A DNA stretch of 23,875 nucleotides from Bacteroidota bacterium (GTDB lineage: Bacteria; Bacteroidota; Bacteroidia; B-17B0; Aurantibacillaceae), in NCBI GenBank assembly GCA_025359355.1, contig JANYGR010000374.1:1-23875 (forward strand). Reading direction: 5' to 3'. Of the stretch, positions 7,977 to 15,930 are shown one piece after another. A program made the translations under genes and the position numbers. The notes below the pieces were generated by a model. That model saw nothing but the letters and a program-made list of their open reading frames with translations. It ran no database searches and was not told where the DNA came from. Positions within the stretch are counted from its first letter, which is position 1, and each line of letters starts with the position of its first letter.

Positions 7977-8789
7977 TTATTTTTTAGTGCAAACCACTTG
8001 GTTTTTATATTTGATATTAATGATTGAATATTTATTCCAACCGTCAGTTTTGTTAAGTCCTTCGATGTAAAATAATTTTAACTTATTAAATTTTTCTTCG
8101 ATGTTTTGAGCATCTCCGAATATGATCTTATGATTACCAATAGATGGAAATAATTCTATTTCTTTATCCTTGGTAATGTTAATTTGATGTATCAGGCTTG
8201 TTAAAACACTGTCTTTATTAATGTATTGCGTCACTGCATAAATATCATCCAACACAGAGACTTTGCTAAACAATTCGTTTTTAGCGATGTCGTTCACTGA
8301 AATGCTATAACGTTGTGCGTATGGTTCAAAAATATTTCCTGTAGCGATGATGACGCGTGCTGTATAGTTTTCATTCAATGGCATCAATTTCGATTGTGAA
8401 TCGATGTAATAACTTTCGCCATCTAAATTGATAATGCGAACTACGGGTGTGCGTTGTTTCACATTGACATTTACATCGCCATTCACATCAACCGATACTT
8501 CTGCGTTTTCAATAGCAGGGTGAGCGTTCAATGCTTTTTCTAATTGCGTGATATGTATATTTTTTATTTCAGCATGAAGGATAGAATCTCTTCGTTCTTT
8601 AAAAAATAATTTAACGTCTTCTTCATCAATAAAGGCATTGTCATTAGTGTTACTAATGGCTACACTTAAATGTTTGGAAACAACAGTTTTTTCTTTATTA
8701 GTGGCAAATGCTAATGTTGCTATTAAGCCTGATAATCCAATAATCCAAAGAACGAGTGTGAGTATTTTTTTTGTACTTATTTTTTTCAT
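7977..8789 (-). CDS. ftsQ: Cell division protein FtsQ
   Basis: 270 aa. A short basic cytoplasmic N-terminus is followed by one membrane segment (ILTLVLWIIGLSGLIATLAF, residues about 9-28) and a periplasmic part with a POTRA-like region (about 40-110, including NAFIDEEDVKLFF and HPAIENAEVSVDVNGDVNV) and the FtsQ beta domain (about 110-250). Sequence conservation in FtsQ is low, and the call rests on topology, the POTRA pattern and position between murC and ftsA. FtsQ joins the divisome with FtsL and FtsB and helps activate the FtsW–FtsI synthase. The gap between murC and ftsQ is 135 bp and contains two unrelated repeat-like stretches, an unusual break in an otherwise compact cluster. Confidence 0.93.
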   Translation of the reverse strand: MKKISTKKILTLVLWIIGLSGLIATLAFATNKEKTVVSKHLSVAISNTNDNAFIDEEDVKLFFKERRDSILHAEIKNIHITQLEKALNAHPAIENAEVSVDVNGDVNVNVKQRTPVVRIINLDGESYYIDSQSKLMPLNENYTARVIIATGNIFEPYAQRYSISVNDIAKNELFSKVSVLDDIYAVTQYINKDSVLTSLIHQINITKDKEIELFPSIGNHKIIFGDAQNIEEKFNKLKLFYIEGLNKTDGWNKYSIINIKYKNQVVCTKK

Positions 8790-8807
8790 TTTACTTTTTC
8801 ATTTTCA

Positions 8808-8843
8808 ACACAGAGTAATAGAGTTTTTAGAGTTCACTGAGAA
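8808..8843. repeat. ACTCT-type repeat just upstream of ftsQ
   Basis: Read on the minus strand, this stretch carries CTCAGTGAACTCT, ACTCT and ACTCTGTG in series, so ACTCT occurs three times at short spacing. It resembles the dispersed 'CTCTGTGTAACTCTGTG' low-complexity repeats seen in several bacterial genomes. It lies 19 bp upstream of the ftsQ start codon, inside the leader. Confidence 0.4.
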
Positions 8844-8851
8844 AGTTTTTT

Positions 8852-8876
8852 GTTCTTGACTTCGCTCGAACTGACA
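8852..8876. repeat. Short palindrome-related repeat between murC and ftsQ
   Basis: GTTC (8852-8855) and GAAC (8868-8871) bracket TTGACTTCGCTC, and TGACA follows. The core CTTGACTTCGCTC is a variant of the CTTCGACTCCGCTC core at 6545 and 15935, in the same orientation. The perfect stem is only 4 bp, so membership of the family rests on the core similarity. Confidence 0.5.
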
Positions 8877-8924
8877 AAACCTTTTTTATTTAATTCTAGT
8901 CGCCTCTTCCGTCTCTTTAGTCCC

Positions 8925-10313
8925 TTACTTCTCTTTGCTCAACAATGCCTCTATCGGTTCAATTAAGCTGTCTATATCTCCTGCTCCTAATGTCATCAGT
9001 ACTTCAACAGACTGTGTTTTTAAAAATTCAATCACGTTTTCTTTTTTTACTAAATACTTATGCTTGCATTTCATTTTATCTAACAGCATTTGAGAATTAA
9101 TACCTTCAATAGGTTTTTCTCGAGCCGGATAAATTTCCAATAGCACGCAAATATCTAATAGATCAAGGCTTTCAGCAAAGCCATCTGCAAAATCGCGTGT
9201 GCGTGAAAACAGATGCGGTTGAAAAATGCCCATTATTTTTTTATCAGGATATAATTGTTTGGCGGCTGTAATCGACGCTTTTAATTCTTCCGGATGATGA
9301 GCATAATCATCTATATACACCACAGAGCTTGATTTTACACGATAATCAAATCTTCGTTTCACTCCTTTAAAAGAACGTAAGGCTTTATTAATATCATCGC
9401 CCTTAATACCTAACTGTTGTGCTACAGCAACTGCAGCAATTGAATTTTCTACATTATGCAAACCAGGCAACCCAATAGCCACGTGGTTTACAGGCTCTAT
9501 CGGACTATTGATGTTGTAACAAAATTGACCATCAACAATTTGAATAGAGTTTGCAGAATATTCAGTATCTAAATTTAAGCTGTAGATTAACCGTTTATTG
9601 TTGAGATTCAAATCGTTATCAACAGTTTTTTTAACAATCAAAAATCCATTTTCTTTTACCTGTGAAGCAAATTGTGTGTAGGTTTCTAACATCGCATTAG
9701 CATTATCATAAATATCTAAATGATCTGCATCAACGCTTGTAATTACTGTGATATAAGGGTGTAGGGTTAAAAAGGAGCGATCGTATTCATCAGCTTCAAC
9801 TACGACATAAACATCTTTATTGGACGCATCTCCTAACAATAAATTGGTATGGTAGTTTTGAGAGATGCCACCCAAAAATGCAAAACAATCGATTCCTGCT
9901 GTTTTTAAAATATGCGTAACGAGGGTAGTGGTGGTGGTTTTTCCGTGCGTGCCTGCAATGGCAATTGTTTTGAATTGCTTGGTGATTTCGCCTAGTACCC
10001 AAGCGCGTTTTTGTAAATTGAACTGATGATTTTGTGCAAATACAAATTCTTTGAAATCCTTTGGTACAGCAGGAGTATAGATAATTAATATGTCTTCTTT
10101 GTTGTATTTAGAAAATAAGTTGGATACAAAAATGTCGTCTTCGTGGTAATGAATTGAAATACCTTCTTGTTCTAATTGTTTGGTTAAGGTCGTTTCTGTT
10201 TTATCGTAACCAAATACTGTTTTTCCGTAGTGATTGAAATAACGAGCTAAAGCGCTCATGCCAATGCCACCGACACCCAAGAAATAATATAATTTGTAAT
10301 TCAGAATATTCAT
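8925..10313 (-). CDS. murC: UDP-N-acetylmuramate--L-alanine ligase MurC
   Basis: 462 aa, cytosolic. The N-terminal UDP-MurNAc-binding Rossmann-like domain opens with YYFLGVGGIGMSALARYF (the MurC GVGGIGMSA motif). The central ATPase domain has AIAGTHGKTTTTTLVTHIL (P-loop, residues about 113-131), VVEADEYDRSFLTLHP and TSVDADHLDIYDN. The C-terminal domain has FKGVKRRFD and VVYIDDYAHHPEELKA (the MurC DDYAHHP motif) and IFQPHLFSRT. It adds L-alanine to UDP-MurNAc at the cost of ATP, the first step of stem-peptide synthesis, upstream of MurD and MurE encoded in the same cluster. It begins 1 bp after the murG stop codon, indicating tight coupling. No key motif is missing and the length is normal. 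Confidence 0.97.
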   Translation of the reverse strand: MNILNYKLYYFLGVGGIGMSALARYFNHYGKTVFGYDKTETTLTKQLEQEGISIHYHEDDIFVSNLFSKYNKEDILIIYTPAVPKDFKEFVFAQNHQFNLQKRAWVLGEITKQFKTIAIAGTHGKTTTTTLVTHILKTAGIDCFAFLGGISQNYHTNLLLGDASNKDVYVVVEADEYDRSFLTLHPYITVITSVDADHLDIYDNANAMLETYTQFASQVKENGFLIVKKTVDNDLNLNNKRLIYSLNLDTEYSANSIQIVDGQFCYNINSPIEPVNHVAIGLPGLHNVENSIAAVAVAQQLGIKGDDINKALRSFKGVKRRFDYRVKSSSVVYIDDYAHHPEELKASITAAKQLYPDKKIMGIFQPHLFSRTRDFADGFAESLDLLDICVLLEIYPAREKPIEGINSQMLLDKMKCKHKYLVKKENVIEFLKTQSVEVLMTLGAGDIDSLIEPIEALLSKEK

Positions 10314-10314
10314 A

Positions 10315-11424
10315 TTATAAGGTGTAGTTGGCTAATTTTAAAACCTCAAGTGCAATCACATTTGCCGAATTTTGAAATGCCATTTGGCTGATATTGTTTG
10401 TTAAGGTTACTTGTTGCGTCGTATTACTGATAAGGGAAACGGCAGTTTGTACTAACGTTCCTTTTGCATCATTATCTTTTATTAATAAAGCTGCATTTTT
10501 GTTGACCAATGCCATTGCATTTTTGGTTTGGTGATCTTCCGCTACGTTGGGAGACGGCACTAAAATACTTGGCATCCCGATGTTACATAATTCGGATACA
10601 GAACTTGCGCCAGCTCTTGAAATAACAATGTCTGCTGCTGCATACGCCAGATCCATACGCGAAATAAATTCAAACGCATAGATATGATCATTGGGAAATT
10701 TTTCGACTTGTTGTATAGCTGAACTGTAATATGTTTTTCCTGTTTGCCAAATTAATTGGATGTTATTATCAACGAGTTTTTGCAAGCCTGCGCCCATGGT
10801 TTCGTTTATAGTTCTGGCGCCTAAACTTCCTCCAATAACTAAAATAACTTTTTTGTTAGGGTTTAATTTAAAAAAGCTAAGTGCTTCTTCGCGATACTGT
10901 TTTACATTTTTTAGATCCTGCCGAACAGGATTACCAGTTAAAATGATTTTTTCTTTAGGAAAAAAAGCTTCCATTCCTTCATAAGCCACACATATTTTAC
11001 TGGCTTTTTTAGAAAGTATTTTATTGGTAATTCCAGCATAAGAATTTTGTTCTTGTAATAAAGCAGGAATTCCTTTGGATGTTGCTGCTTTTAATAATGG
11101 CCCGGAAGCATAGCCGCCAGTGCCAACTACAACGTCTGGTTTAAAATCTTTAATAATTTTTCGTGTTTTTAAAAGACTTTGTATAATAAGGAAGGGTAAT
11201 TTTAAATTTGATAAAGTGAATTTACGTTGAAAGCCGGCAATGGGTACGCCAATAATTTTAAAACCAGCAGCAGGAACTTTTTCCATTTCCATTTTTCCTA
11301 AAGCACCAACAAATAGAATTTCAGCATGAGGCACTAATTTTTTTATTTCATTAGCAATCGCTACTGCCGGGAATATATGCCCGCCTGTGCCACCACCACT
11401 TAATATGACTTTTAAAGATTTCAT
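10315..11424 (-). CDS. murG: Lipid II synthase MurG (GlcNAc transferase)
   Basis: The start is the ATG at 11424, giving MKSLKVILSGGGTGGHIFPA, with the GGGTGGH motif in its normal N-terminal place; the frame stays open for 16 more codons upstream, but those run into a palindromic repeat and encode no conserved residues. The product is 369 aa, a GT-B fold glycosyltransferase. The C-terminal nucleotide-binding half has VIGGSLGARTIN and SRAGASSVSELCNIGMPSILVPSP, followed by EDHQTKNAM. MurG transfers GlcNAc from UDP-GlcNAc to lipid I on the cytoplasmic face of the membrane, making lipid II, the substrate flipped and polymerised by the SEDS/PBP pair encoded here (FtsW, FtsI). murC follows after 1 bp. 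Confidence 0.97.
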   Translation of the reverse strand: MKSLKVILSGGGTGGHIFPAVAIANEIKKLVPHAEILFVGALGKMEMEKVPAAGFKIIGVPIAGFQRKFTLSNLKLPFLIIQSLLKTRKIIKDFKPDVVVGTGGYASGPLLKAATSKGIPALLQEQNSYAGITNKILSKKASKICVAYEGMEAFFPKEKIILTGNPVRQDLKNVKQYREEALSFFKLNPNKKVILVIGGSLGARTINETMGAGLQKLVDNNIQLIWQTGKTYYSSAIQQVEKFPNDHIYAFEFISRMDLAYAAADIVISRAGASSVSELCNIGMPSILVPSPNVAEDHQTKNAMALVNKNAALLIKDNDAKGTLVQTAVSLISNTTQQVTLTNNISQMAFQNSANVIALEVLKLANYTL

Positions 11425-11450
11425 TTTGTTTTTATTCTTTCTTGTTTTGT

Positions 11451-11503
11451 CATGCTGAACTTGTTTCAGCATCTCATGAGACCCTGAAACGAGTTCAGGG
11501 TGA
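11451..11503. repeat. Double-hairpin repeat between ftsW and murG
   Basis: Two hairpins in tandem: TGCTGAA (11453-11459) / TTCAGCA (11465-11471) with a 5-nt loop, then ACCCTGAA (11481-11488) / TTCAGGGT (11494-11501) with a 5-nt loop. Both arms share a CTGAA/TTCAG core. The element fills nearly all of the 85-bp gap, ending 7 bp before the ftsW stop codon. It resembles widespread intergenic repeats beginning CATGCTGAACTTGTTTCAGC. Confidence 0.85.
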
Positions 11504-11509
11504 CGATAG

Positions 11510-12649
11510 TTATGCAGGTATTACTTCTTTATCTTCATTTGATTTGCTCACGCTTAAAATAATTCCAATAGCAATACAGGTAAACCATATGGAAGTTCCT
11601 CCCATACTTACTAATGGTAAGGGCTGGCCCGTTACTGGAAACAAATTTACCGCAACAGCCATGTTGATCAATGCTTGAAAGACCAAGCTAAAACTTAAAC
11701 CGATGGCCATCAAGCCTCCAAATGGTTTTTCGGAATCTCTTAAAATACGAATGCCTCTAAATAATAGAATCATGTATAGGAAGATCATCGCAAAGCCAGT
11801 GAATAAACCATACTCTTCGATGATGATGGCATAAATAAAATCGGAAGATGCTTGAGGTAAAAAAGCGCGTTGCGTACTATTACCAGGTCCTTTGCCAATA
11901 ATGCCACCGGTAGCAATGGCTATTTTTGCTTGTTCGCTTTGGTAATTATTTTTCGCATCTCCCTCAGAGAAATTTTCTATACGTGCTTTCCATGTTCTAC
12001 CACGTGGTATCGCATCCGGAAATTGATAAATAACAATTCCTAATAATAAAGCAAATGCCATGCAAGCCCCTAAGATGTAGGCAATAAATTTTACTTTTAC
12101 CTGACCAACAAACATTAAAAACAAACAGTTTAAAAACAATAAAGCTGCTGTCGAAAAGTTTGCAGGAAAGATCAACAGACAGATAACGCCTATAGGTAAG
12201 AGCAAATATTTGAATAAGGATTTGAAATCATCCAGTTGTCCTTGCTTTACAGTGAGTGTGCGAGCCACAAAAATTAATAAAATAATTTTAGCCACATCAG
12301 ACGATTGAAATGTTAACCCTAACCCTGGAATTTCAACCCATCTGCTTGCTTCGCCAGCACTCACACCTTTTAGTAAGGTGAATAATAATAAAGGAATAAC
12401 TAAGATGATACCTATTTGTGCAACTCTTGAAAAGATGGTGTATTTTAATTTATGAATAACATACATAATTAAAATACCGCCAAATATAGTAATAGCATGC
12501 TTTATCAAATACGACTCAGTATTGCCTTGCTTGTATTTATGCGCTAATGTTACAACAGAACTATACACGACTAAAATAGATAATAAAGACAACAGAAAAA
12601 CGATTGTCCAGATTACTCTATCTCCTTTTAAATATGTGAATAGTTTCAT
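11510..12649 (-). CDS. ftsW: SEDS peptidoglycan glycosyltransferase FtsW
   Basis: 379 aa with about ten hydrophobic membrane segments. Family landmarks are visible: VEIPGLGLTFQSSDVAKI (residues about 102-119, the SEDS region usually read as 'P.hatQPSE..K'), the loop SEGDAKNNYQSEQAKIAIATGGIIGKGPGNSTQRAFLP in shorter parts (NYQSEQAKIAIATGG, GKGPGNSTQ), SDFIYAIIIEEYG (the catalytic-loop region) and the final PVTGQPLPLVSMGGTSIW. Septal SEDS proteins polymerise lipid II into glycan strands and work with a class B PBP, here FtsI from the same cluster. FtsW and RodA are related; the dcw position favours FtsW. The gene starts 11 bp after the stop of the MurD C-terminal-domain gene. Confidence 0.95.
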   Translation of the reverse strand: MKLFTYLKGDRVIWTIVFLLSLLSILVVYSSVVTLAHKYKQGNTESYLIKHAITIFGGILIMYVIHKLKYTIFSRVAQIGIILVIPLLLFTLLKGVSAGEASRWVEIPGLGLTFQSSDVAKIILLIFVARTLTVKQGQLDDFKSLFKYLLLPIGVICLLIFPANFSTAALLFLNCLFLMFVGQVKVKFIAYILGACMAFALLLGIVIYQFPDAIPRGRTWKARIENFSEGDAKNNYQSEQAKIAIATGGIIGKGPGNSTQRAFLPQASSDFIYAIIIEEYGLFTGFAMIFLYMILLFRGIRILRDSEKPFGGLMAIGLSFSLVFQALINMAVAVNLFPVTGQPLPLVSMGGTSIWFTCIAIGIILSVSKSNEDKEVIPA

Positions 12650-12660
12650 TTTTTTATCTC

Positions 12661-13143
12661 TTATTTCCCTTTAGTCTCTGAGATCCCTTTCAAAACAAGT
12701 TCTTTAAACTTATCCCCGCGATTTTTATAATTATCAAACGCATCGTAACTAGGACAAGCAGGCGAAAATAACACCACTTGATTTTTGATTGCTCTGTCTT
12801 TTGAGAATTTCACCGACGTTTCCAAATTATCTAATAACACAATCATTACGTGTTTATTAAATATGTTTTTGATTTCAGGAAAACGACGACCATAATAAAT
12901 AACAGTTTTGATGTTATAGTAATTTACATTTGTAAACCACGAGTAGTCTGTTTTTAAATCATCTCCTCCTAATATCAATATGATTTCTGCATCAATTGAA
13001 TTAATGCTTTCGACAGTTTGTTTGGCATTAGTAGCTTTTGAGTCATTGATAAATGTGATATCATTGATATTGGCTACAAATTCAAAACTATGGTCCGTAT
13101 CACGATTGATCGCAAATGTTTTCGATTTAATTTCAGTCTTCAT
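12661..13143 (-). CDS. Stand-alone MurD C-terminal ligase domain (partial murD paralogue)
   Basis: 160 aa with its own ATG; an in-frame TGA two codons upstream shows it is not a 5' fragment of a longer frame. It aligns along its length with the C-terminal third of the adjacent MurD. In the block starting HSFEFVANINDITFIND I count about 19 identities in 33 positions by eye, including FINDSKATN; ILGG-D is kept in the middle; VVLFSPACPSYDAFDNY plus RG--FK matches the MurD ending. In full MurD this domain carries D-glutamate-binding and part of the ATP-binding residues. The UDP-MurNAc-Ala-binding and central P-loop domains are absent, so it cannot be a complete ligase. It lies 21 bp after murD and 11 bp before ftsW, same strand, so is surely co-transcribed. 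It may be a degraded duplicate, a D-Glu-binding or regulatory partner of MurD, or something else; the intact frame argues against simple decay. Function unknown. Confidence 0.85.
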   Translation of the reverse strand: MKTEIKSKTFAINRDTDHSFEFVANINDITFINDSKATNAKQTVESINSIDAEIILILGGDDLKTDYSWFTNVNYYNIKTVIYYGRRFPEIKNIFNKHVMIVLLDNLETSVKFSKDRAIKNQVVLFSPACPSYDAFDNYKNRGDKFKELVLKGISETKGK

Positions 13144-13164
13144 CTTTCAGTCTAAATTTATTTT

Positions 13165-14565
13165 TTATAATCCTCTTACTGCTGCTTTAAATTGAGCACC
13201 TCTATCTTCATAATTTTGAAACATATCAAAACTTGCACAAGCTGGAGATAATAAAACGGCATCACCTTTACTAGCTAATTTGTATGACATTGCTACTGCT
13301 TCACCCGCAGAGCTAGCTTCAACTATCGTTTCAACTGATCCTTTAAAAGCTTTGATAATTTTTTTATTATCAACACCTAAGCAAACAATTGCTTTTACTT
13401 TTTCTTTTACCAAGTCAATTAACTCTTCGTAATTATTTCCTTTGTCTTGTCCACCAAGAATTAATACCGTTGGTTTTTGCATACTTTCAAGAGCATACCA
13501 TGTAGAGTTTACATTAGTTGCTTTCGAATCGTTAATAAATTCAATGTTATTAATAGAAGCAACAAATTCAAGTCGGTGTTCTGCGTTTTCAAAATCTTCT
13601 AAGCTTTCGCGGATGATGTCTTTACGAATATCTACAATACGAGCTGCTAAAGAAGCTGCCATCGAATTATAGACATTGTGTTTGCCTGCTAAGGCTAATT
13701 GTTCAATTGTCATGGTTAAGGGTTTAGGGTTATTATTATAATTAAGGGTTATTTCATGTTCTTGTAAAAACGCACCGTTTCCTTCTATCGTTTTTTTAAT
13801 ACTGAAAGGAATTAATTGCGCATTAAATGTGTGGTGCTTCATATACTCTTGCATGACGGTGTCATCAGCGCAATAAATAAAAGCATCGTCAGTGGTTTGG
13901 TTTTGTGCGATACGAAATTTTGAAGCCACATAATTTTCAAATTTGTAATCGTATCTATCTAAATGATCAGGCGTGATGTTTAACAGTATAGCAATATCAG
14001 CTCTGAAATCATACATGCCGTCTAATTGAAAACTGCTTAGTTCTAATACATAGTAATCAAAATTTTCTTTTGCAACTTGATATGCAAAACTCTTACCAAC
14101 GTTTCCGCCCAAACCTACATTATATCCAGCTTTTTTAAGGATATGATAGGTGAGTAGGGTAGTCGTCGTTTTTCCGTTACTACCAGTAATGCAAATAGTT
14201 TTAGCAGAGGTATATCTTCCAGCAAATTCTATTTCTGAAATAACAGGAATGTTTTTAGCACGTGCTTTTACTACCATATCTGCTTTATCAGGAATGCCTG
14301 GGCTTTTAATAATTTCGTTTGCATTTAAAATCAATTCTTCTGTATGCATACCTTCTTCAAAGGCAATATTGTTTTCTAATAATTGTGTTTTGTATTTTTC
14401 TTTAATTAAACCTTTATCAGATACGAACACGCTAAAGCCTTTGGCTTGTGCTAAAATTGCACTGCCAATACCGCTTTCGCCAGAACCGAGGATAACAAGC
14501 CTCTCCCCAGCCCTCTCCGAAGGAGAGGGAGTACTGTGTGTAAATATGTGTTTATTTTCTTTCAA
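13165..14565 (-). CDS. murD: UDP-N-acetylmuramoyl-L-alanine--D-glutamate ligase MurD
   Basis: 466 aa. The N-terminal domain begins properly at LVILGSGESGIGSAILAQAK (residues about 23-42). The central domain has ICITGSNGKTTTTLLTYHIL (P-loop), GGNVGKSF, LELSSFQL and LLNITPDHLDRYDYK, with a lysine in VASKFRI at the place of the carbamylated lysine. The C-terminal domain has EFINDSKATN, ILGGQDKGNNY and LLSPACASFDMFQNY. MurD adds D-glutamate to UDP-MurNAc-L-Ala. The only open start is a TTG at 14565, directly after an in-frame TAA. It yields about 22 extra residues before the conserved domain, and residues 11-22 are encoded by a palindromic repeat (14501-14533). No in-frame ATG, GTG or TTG lies between the repeat and LVILGSG. 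The domain itself looks intact. Confidence 0.95.
   Translation of the reverse strand: MKENKHIFTHSTPSPSERAGERLVILGSGESGIGSAILAQAKGFSVFVSDKGLIKEKYKTQLLENNIAFEEGMHTEELILNANEIIKSPGIPDKADMVVKARAKNIPVISEIEFAGRYTSAKTICITGSNGKTTTTLLTYHILKKAGYNVGLGGNVGKSFAYQVAKENFDYYVLELSSFQLDGMYDFRADIAILLNITPDHLDRYDYKFENYVASKFRIAQNQTTDDAFIYCADDTVMQEYMKHHTFNAQLIPFSIKKTIEGNGAFLQEHEITLNYNNNPKPLTMTIEQLALAGKHNVYNSMAASLAARIVDIRKDIIRESLEDFENAEHRLEFVASINNIEFINDSKATNVNSTWYALESMQKPTVLILGGQDKGNNYEELIDLVKEKVKAIVCLGVDNKKIIKAFKGSVETIVEASSAGEAVAMSYKLASKGDAVLLSPACASFDMFQNYEDRGAQFKAAVRGL
14501..14533. repeat. Palindromic repeat inside the 5' end of murD
   Basis: CCCTCTCC (14511-14518) and GGAGAGGG (14522-14529) form a perfect 8-bp stem with a GAA loop, flanked on the left by CTCTCCCCAG. 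The CTCTCCCCAGCCCTCTCC type is a familiar dispersed repeat, normally intergenic. Here it is translated in the murD frame as STPSPSERAGER. Confidence 0.85.
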
Positions 14566-14604
14566 TTATTTTTATTTTATCAATACGCTTTTACGTCTTA
14601 TCCT

Positions 14605-14631
14605 CCTCCCCTTCGGGGAGGTCGGGTGGGG
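14605..14631. repeat. Palindromic repeat between mraY and murD
   Basis: CCTCCCC (14605-14611) and GGGGAGG (14615-14621) form a 7-bp stem with a TTC loop, followed by TCGGGTGGGG. It ends 3 bp before the mraY stop codon. It resembles the repeat inside murD in its C/T-rich arm and short TTCGG-like apex, but is a different sequence. GC content is far above its surroundings. Confidence 0.8.
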
Positions 14632-14634
14632 TAT

Positions 14635-15912
14635 CTATCTTAATTTAAGTGTTACAATGGTTAGTGCTGCTAACATGATTCCGATAATGAAAAAACGCAT
14701 TACGATTTTTGATTCATGAAAACCTAATTTTTGATAATGATGATGTAGTGGCGCCATTTTAAATAAGCGATTTGCTTTGGCGAATTCGAGGCCGTGTCTT
14801 TTCTTTTGGTATTTAAAATAATATACCTGTAAGATCACCGATACGTTTTCTACTACGAATACACCACATAAAATCGGAATCAATAATTCTTTTCGAATAG
14901 CAATCGCGAAAACAGCAATAATACCTCCTATTGCCAAGCTTCCTGTGTCGCCCATAAATACTTGAGCTGGATAAGCATTGTACCATAAAAATCCAACGCA
15001 GGCTCCAACAAAGGCCGCCATAAATACTACGAGCTCGCCAGTATTGGGGATGTACATAATATTTAAGTAATCTGCGAAAATAGTATTACCACTTACATAC
15101 GCTAAAATGCCAAGCGTTGTTCCAATGATGGCGCTTGTTCCTGCTGCTAATCCATCAATGCCATCGGTTATATTGGCGCCATTAGATACAGCGGTTACTA
15201 TTAAAATAACAATAGGAATAAAAATTAACCAACCATACTGTTGCGCTTTATCTCCCATAAAAGAAGCCATTCTAGCGTAATCAAATTCATTATTCTTTAA
15301 AAATGGAATGGTTGTTTTAATTGTTTTTATTGGTGTTGTTGCGTATTTAGGTATTGTTAAATTTTTTGTGCTACTAATTTGATCTTCAAAATCATGATTA
15401 GCATAAAGTGCTTGGCCATTTGAGGTTACGCGTTCTTTAATCACTACATCAGGATGAAAATAAAAGACCGCGCCAACTAATAATCCTATACCTATTTGTC
15501 CTACTACTTTAAATTTCCCTTGTAAACCCTCTTTGTTTTTTTTGAATACTTTAATGTAGTCATCAATAAAACCAATACTTCCAAGCCACACAGTTGAAAT
15601 TAACATCAATATAATATAGATGTTGTGAACTTTAGCAAATAATAAAGTTGGGATAATAATAGCTGCTAAAATAATAAGACCGCCCATGGTTGGAGTCCCT
15701 GCTTTAGCTGTTTGCCCTTCTAATCCTAGCTCTCTGATGGTTTCGCCAATTTGTTTTTTCTGAATATAATTAATGATACGTTTACCAAACAACATCGTGA
15801 TAATTAACGAAGTCATTAACGCTAAAGCAGCTCTAAAAGAAATGTACTGAAACACGCCAGCTCCGGGGAAGTTGAAGTGTTGATCTAAGTAGTGGAATAG
15901 ATAGTAAAACAT
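14635..15912 (-). CDS. mraY: Phospho-N-acetylmuramoyl-pentapeptide transferase MraY
   Basis: 425 aa with about ten membrane segments. The family motifs are present: TAKAGTPTMGGLIIL (residues about 69-83), FIDDYIKVFKKNKEGLQGKFK with the DD pair, NITDGIDGLAAGTSAI, FMGDTGSLAIGG and the histidine motif MAPLHHHYQKLGFHESK near residue 390. It attaches phospho-MurNAc-pentapeptide to undecaprenyl phosphate, forming lipid I, the substrate of MurG. It is longer than the roughly 360-residue E. coli enzyme because of an extra segment of about 60 residues (about 155-220), as known for Bacteroidota MraY. It lies between murE (78-bp gap with repeats) and murD (69-bp gap with a repeat). Confidence 0.97.
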   Translation of the reverse strand: MFYYLFHYLDQHFNFPGAGVFQYISFRAALALMTSLIITMLFGKRIINYIQKKQIGETIRELGLEGQTAKAGTPTMGGLIILAAIIIPTLLFAKVHNIYIILMLISTVWLGSIGFIDDYIKVFKKNKEGLQGKFKVVGQIGIGLLVGAVFYFHPDVVIKERVTSNGQALYANHDFEDQISSTKNLTIPKYATTPIKTIKTTIPFLKNNEFDYARMASFMGDKAQQYGWLIFIPIVILIVTAVSNGANITDGIDGLAAGTSAIIGTTLGILAYVSGNTIFADYLNIMYIPNTGELVVFMAAFVGACVGFLWYNAYPAQVFMGDTGSLAIGGIIAVFAIAIRKELLIPILCGVFVVENVSVILQVYYFKYQKKRHGLEFAKANRLFKMAPLHHHYQKLGFHESKIVMRFFIIGIMLAALTIVTLKLR

Positions 15913-15930
15913 TTTTATTTTTTATTTCTT

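Noticed and set aside
11425..11472. Upstream extension of murG by 16 residues
   Set aside because: The added residues are encoded by the intergenic double-hairpin repeat and spacer; the family's N-terminal GGGTGGH region is correctly placed from the ATG at 11424.
12661..14565. murD and its partial copy as one gene broken by a frameshift
   Set aside because: The full murD already contains its own C-terminal domain with all motifs, so the second frame is a duplicate domain and not the missing end of a split gene.
14605..14631. GC-rich hairpin read as a terminator of mraY
   Set aside because: There is no T run after the stem in the transcribed direction, and essential murD lies downstream, so a repeat is the better reading.
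14150..14719. Open frame of 189 codons on the + strand across murD and mraY
   Set aside because: It is antisense to two clear genes and passes through two GC-rich repeats that lack stop codons; no conserved domain is seen.
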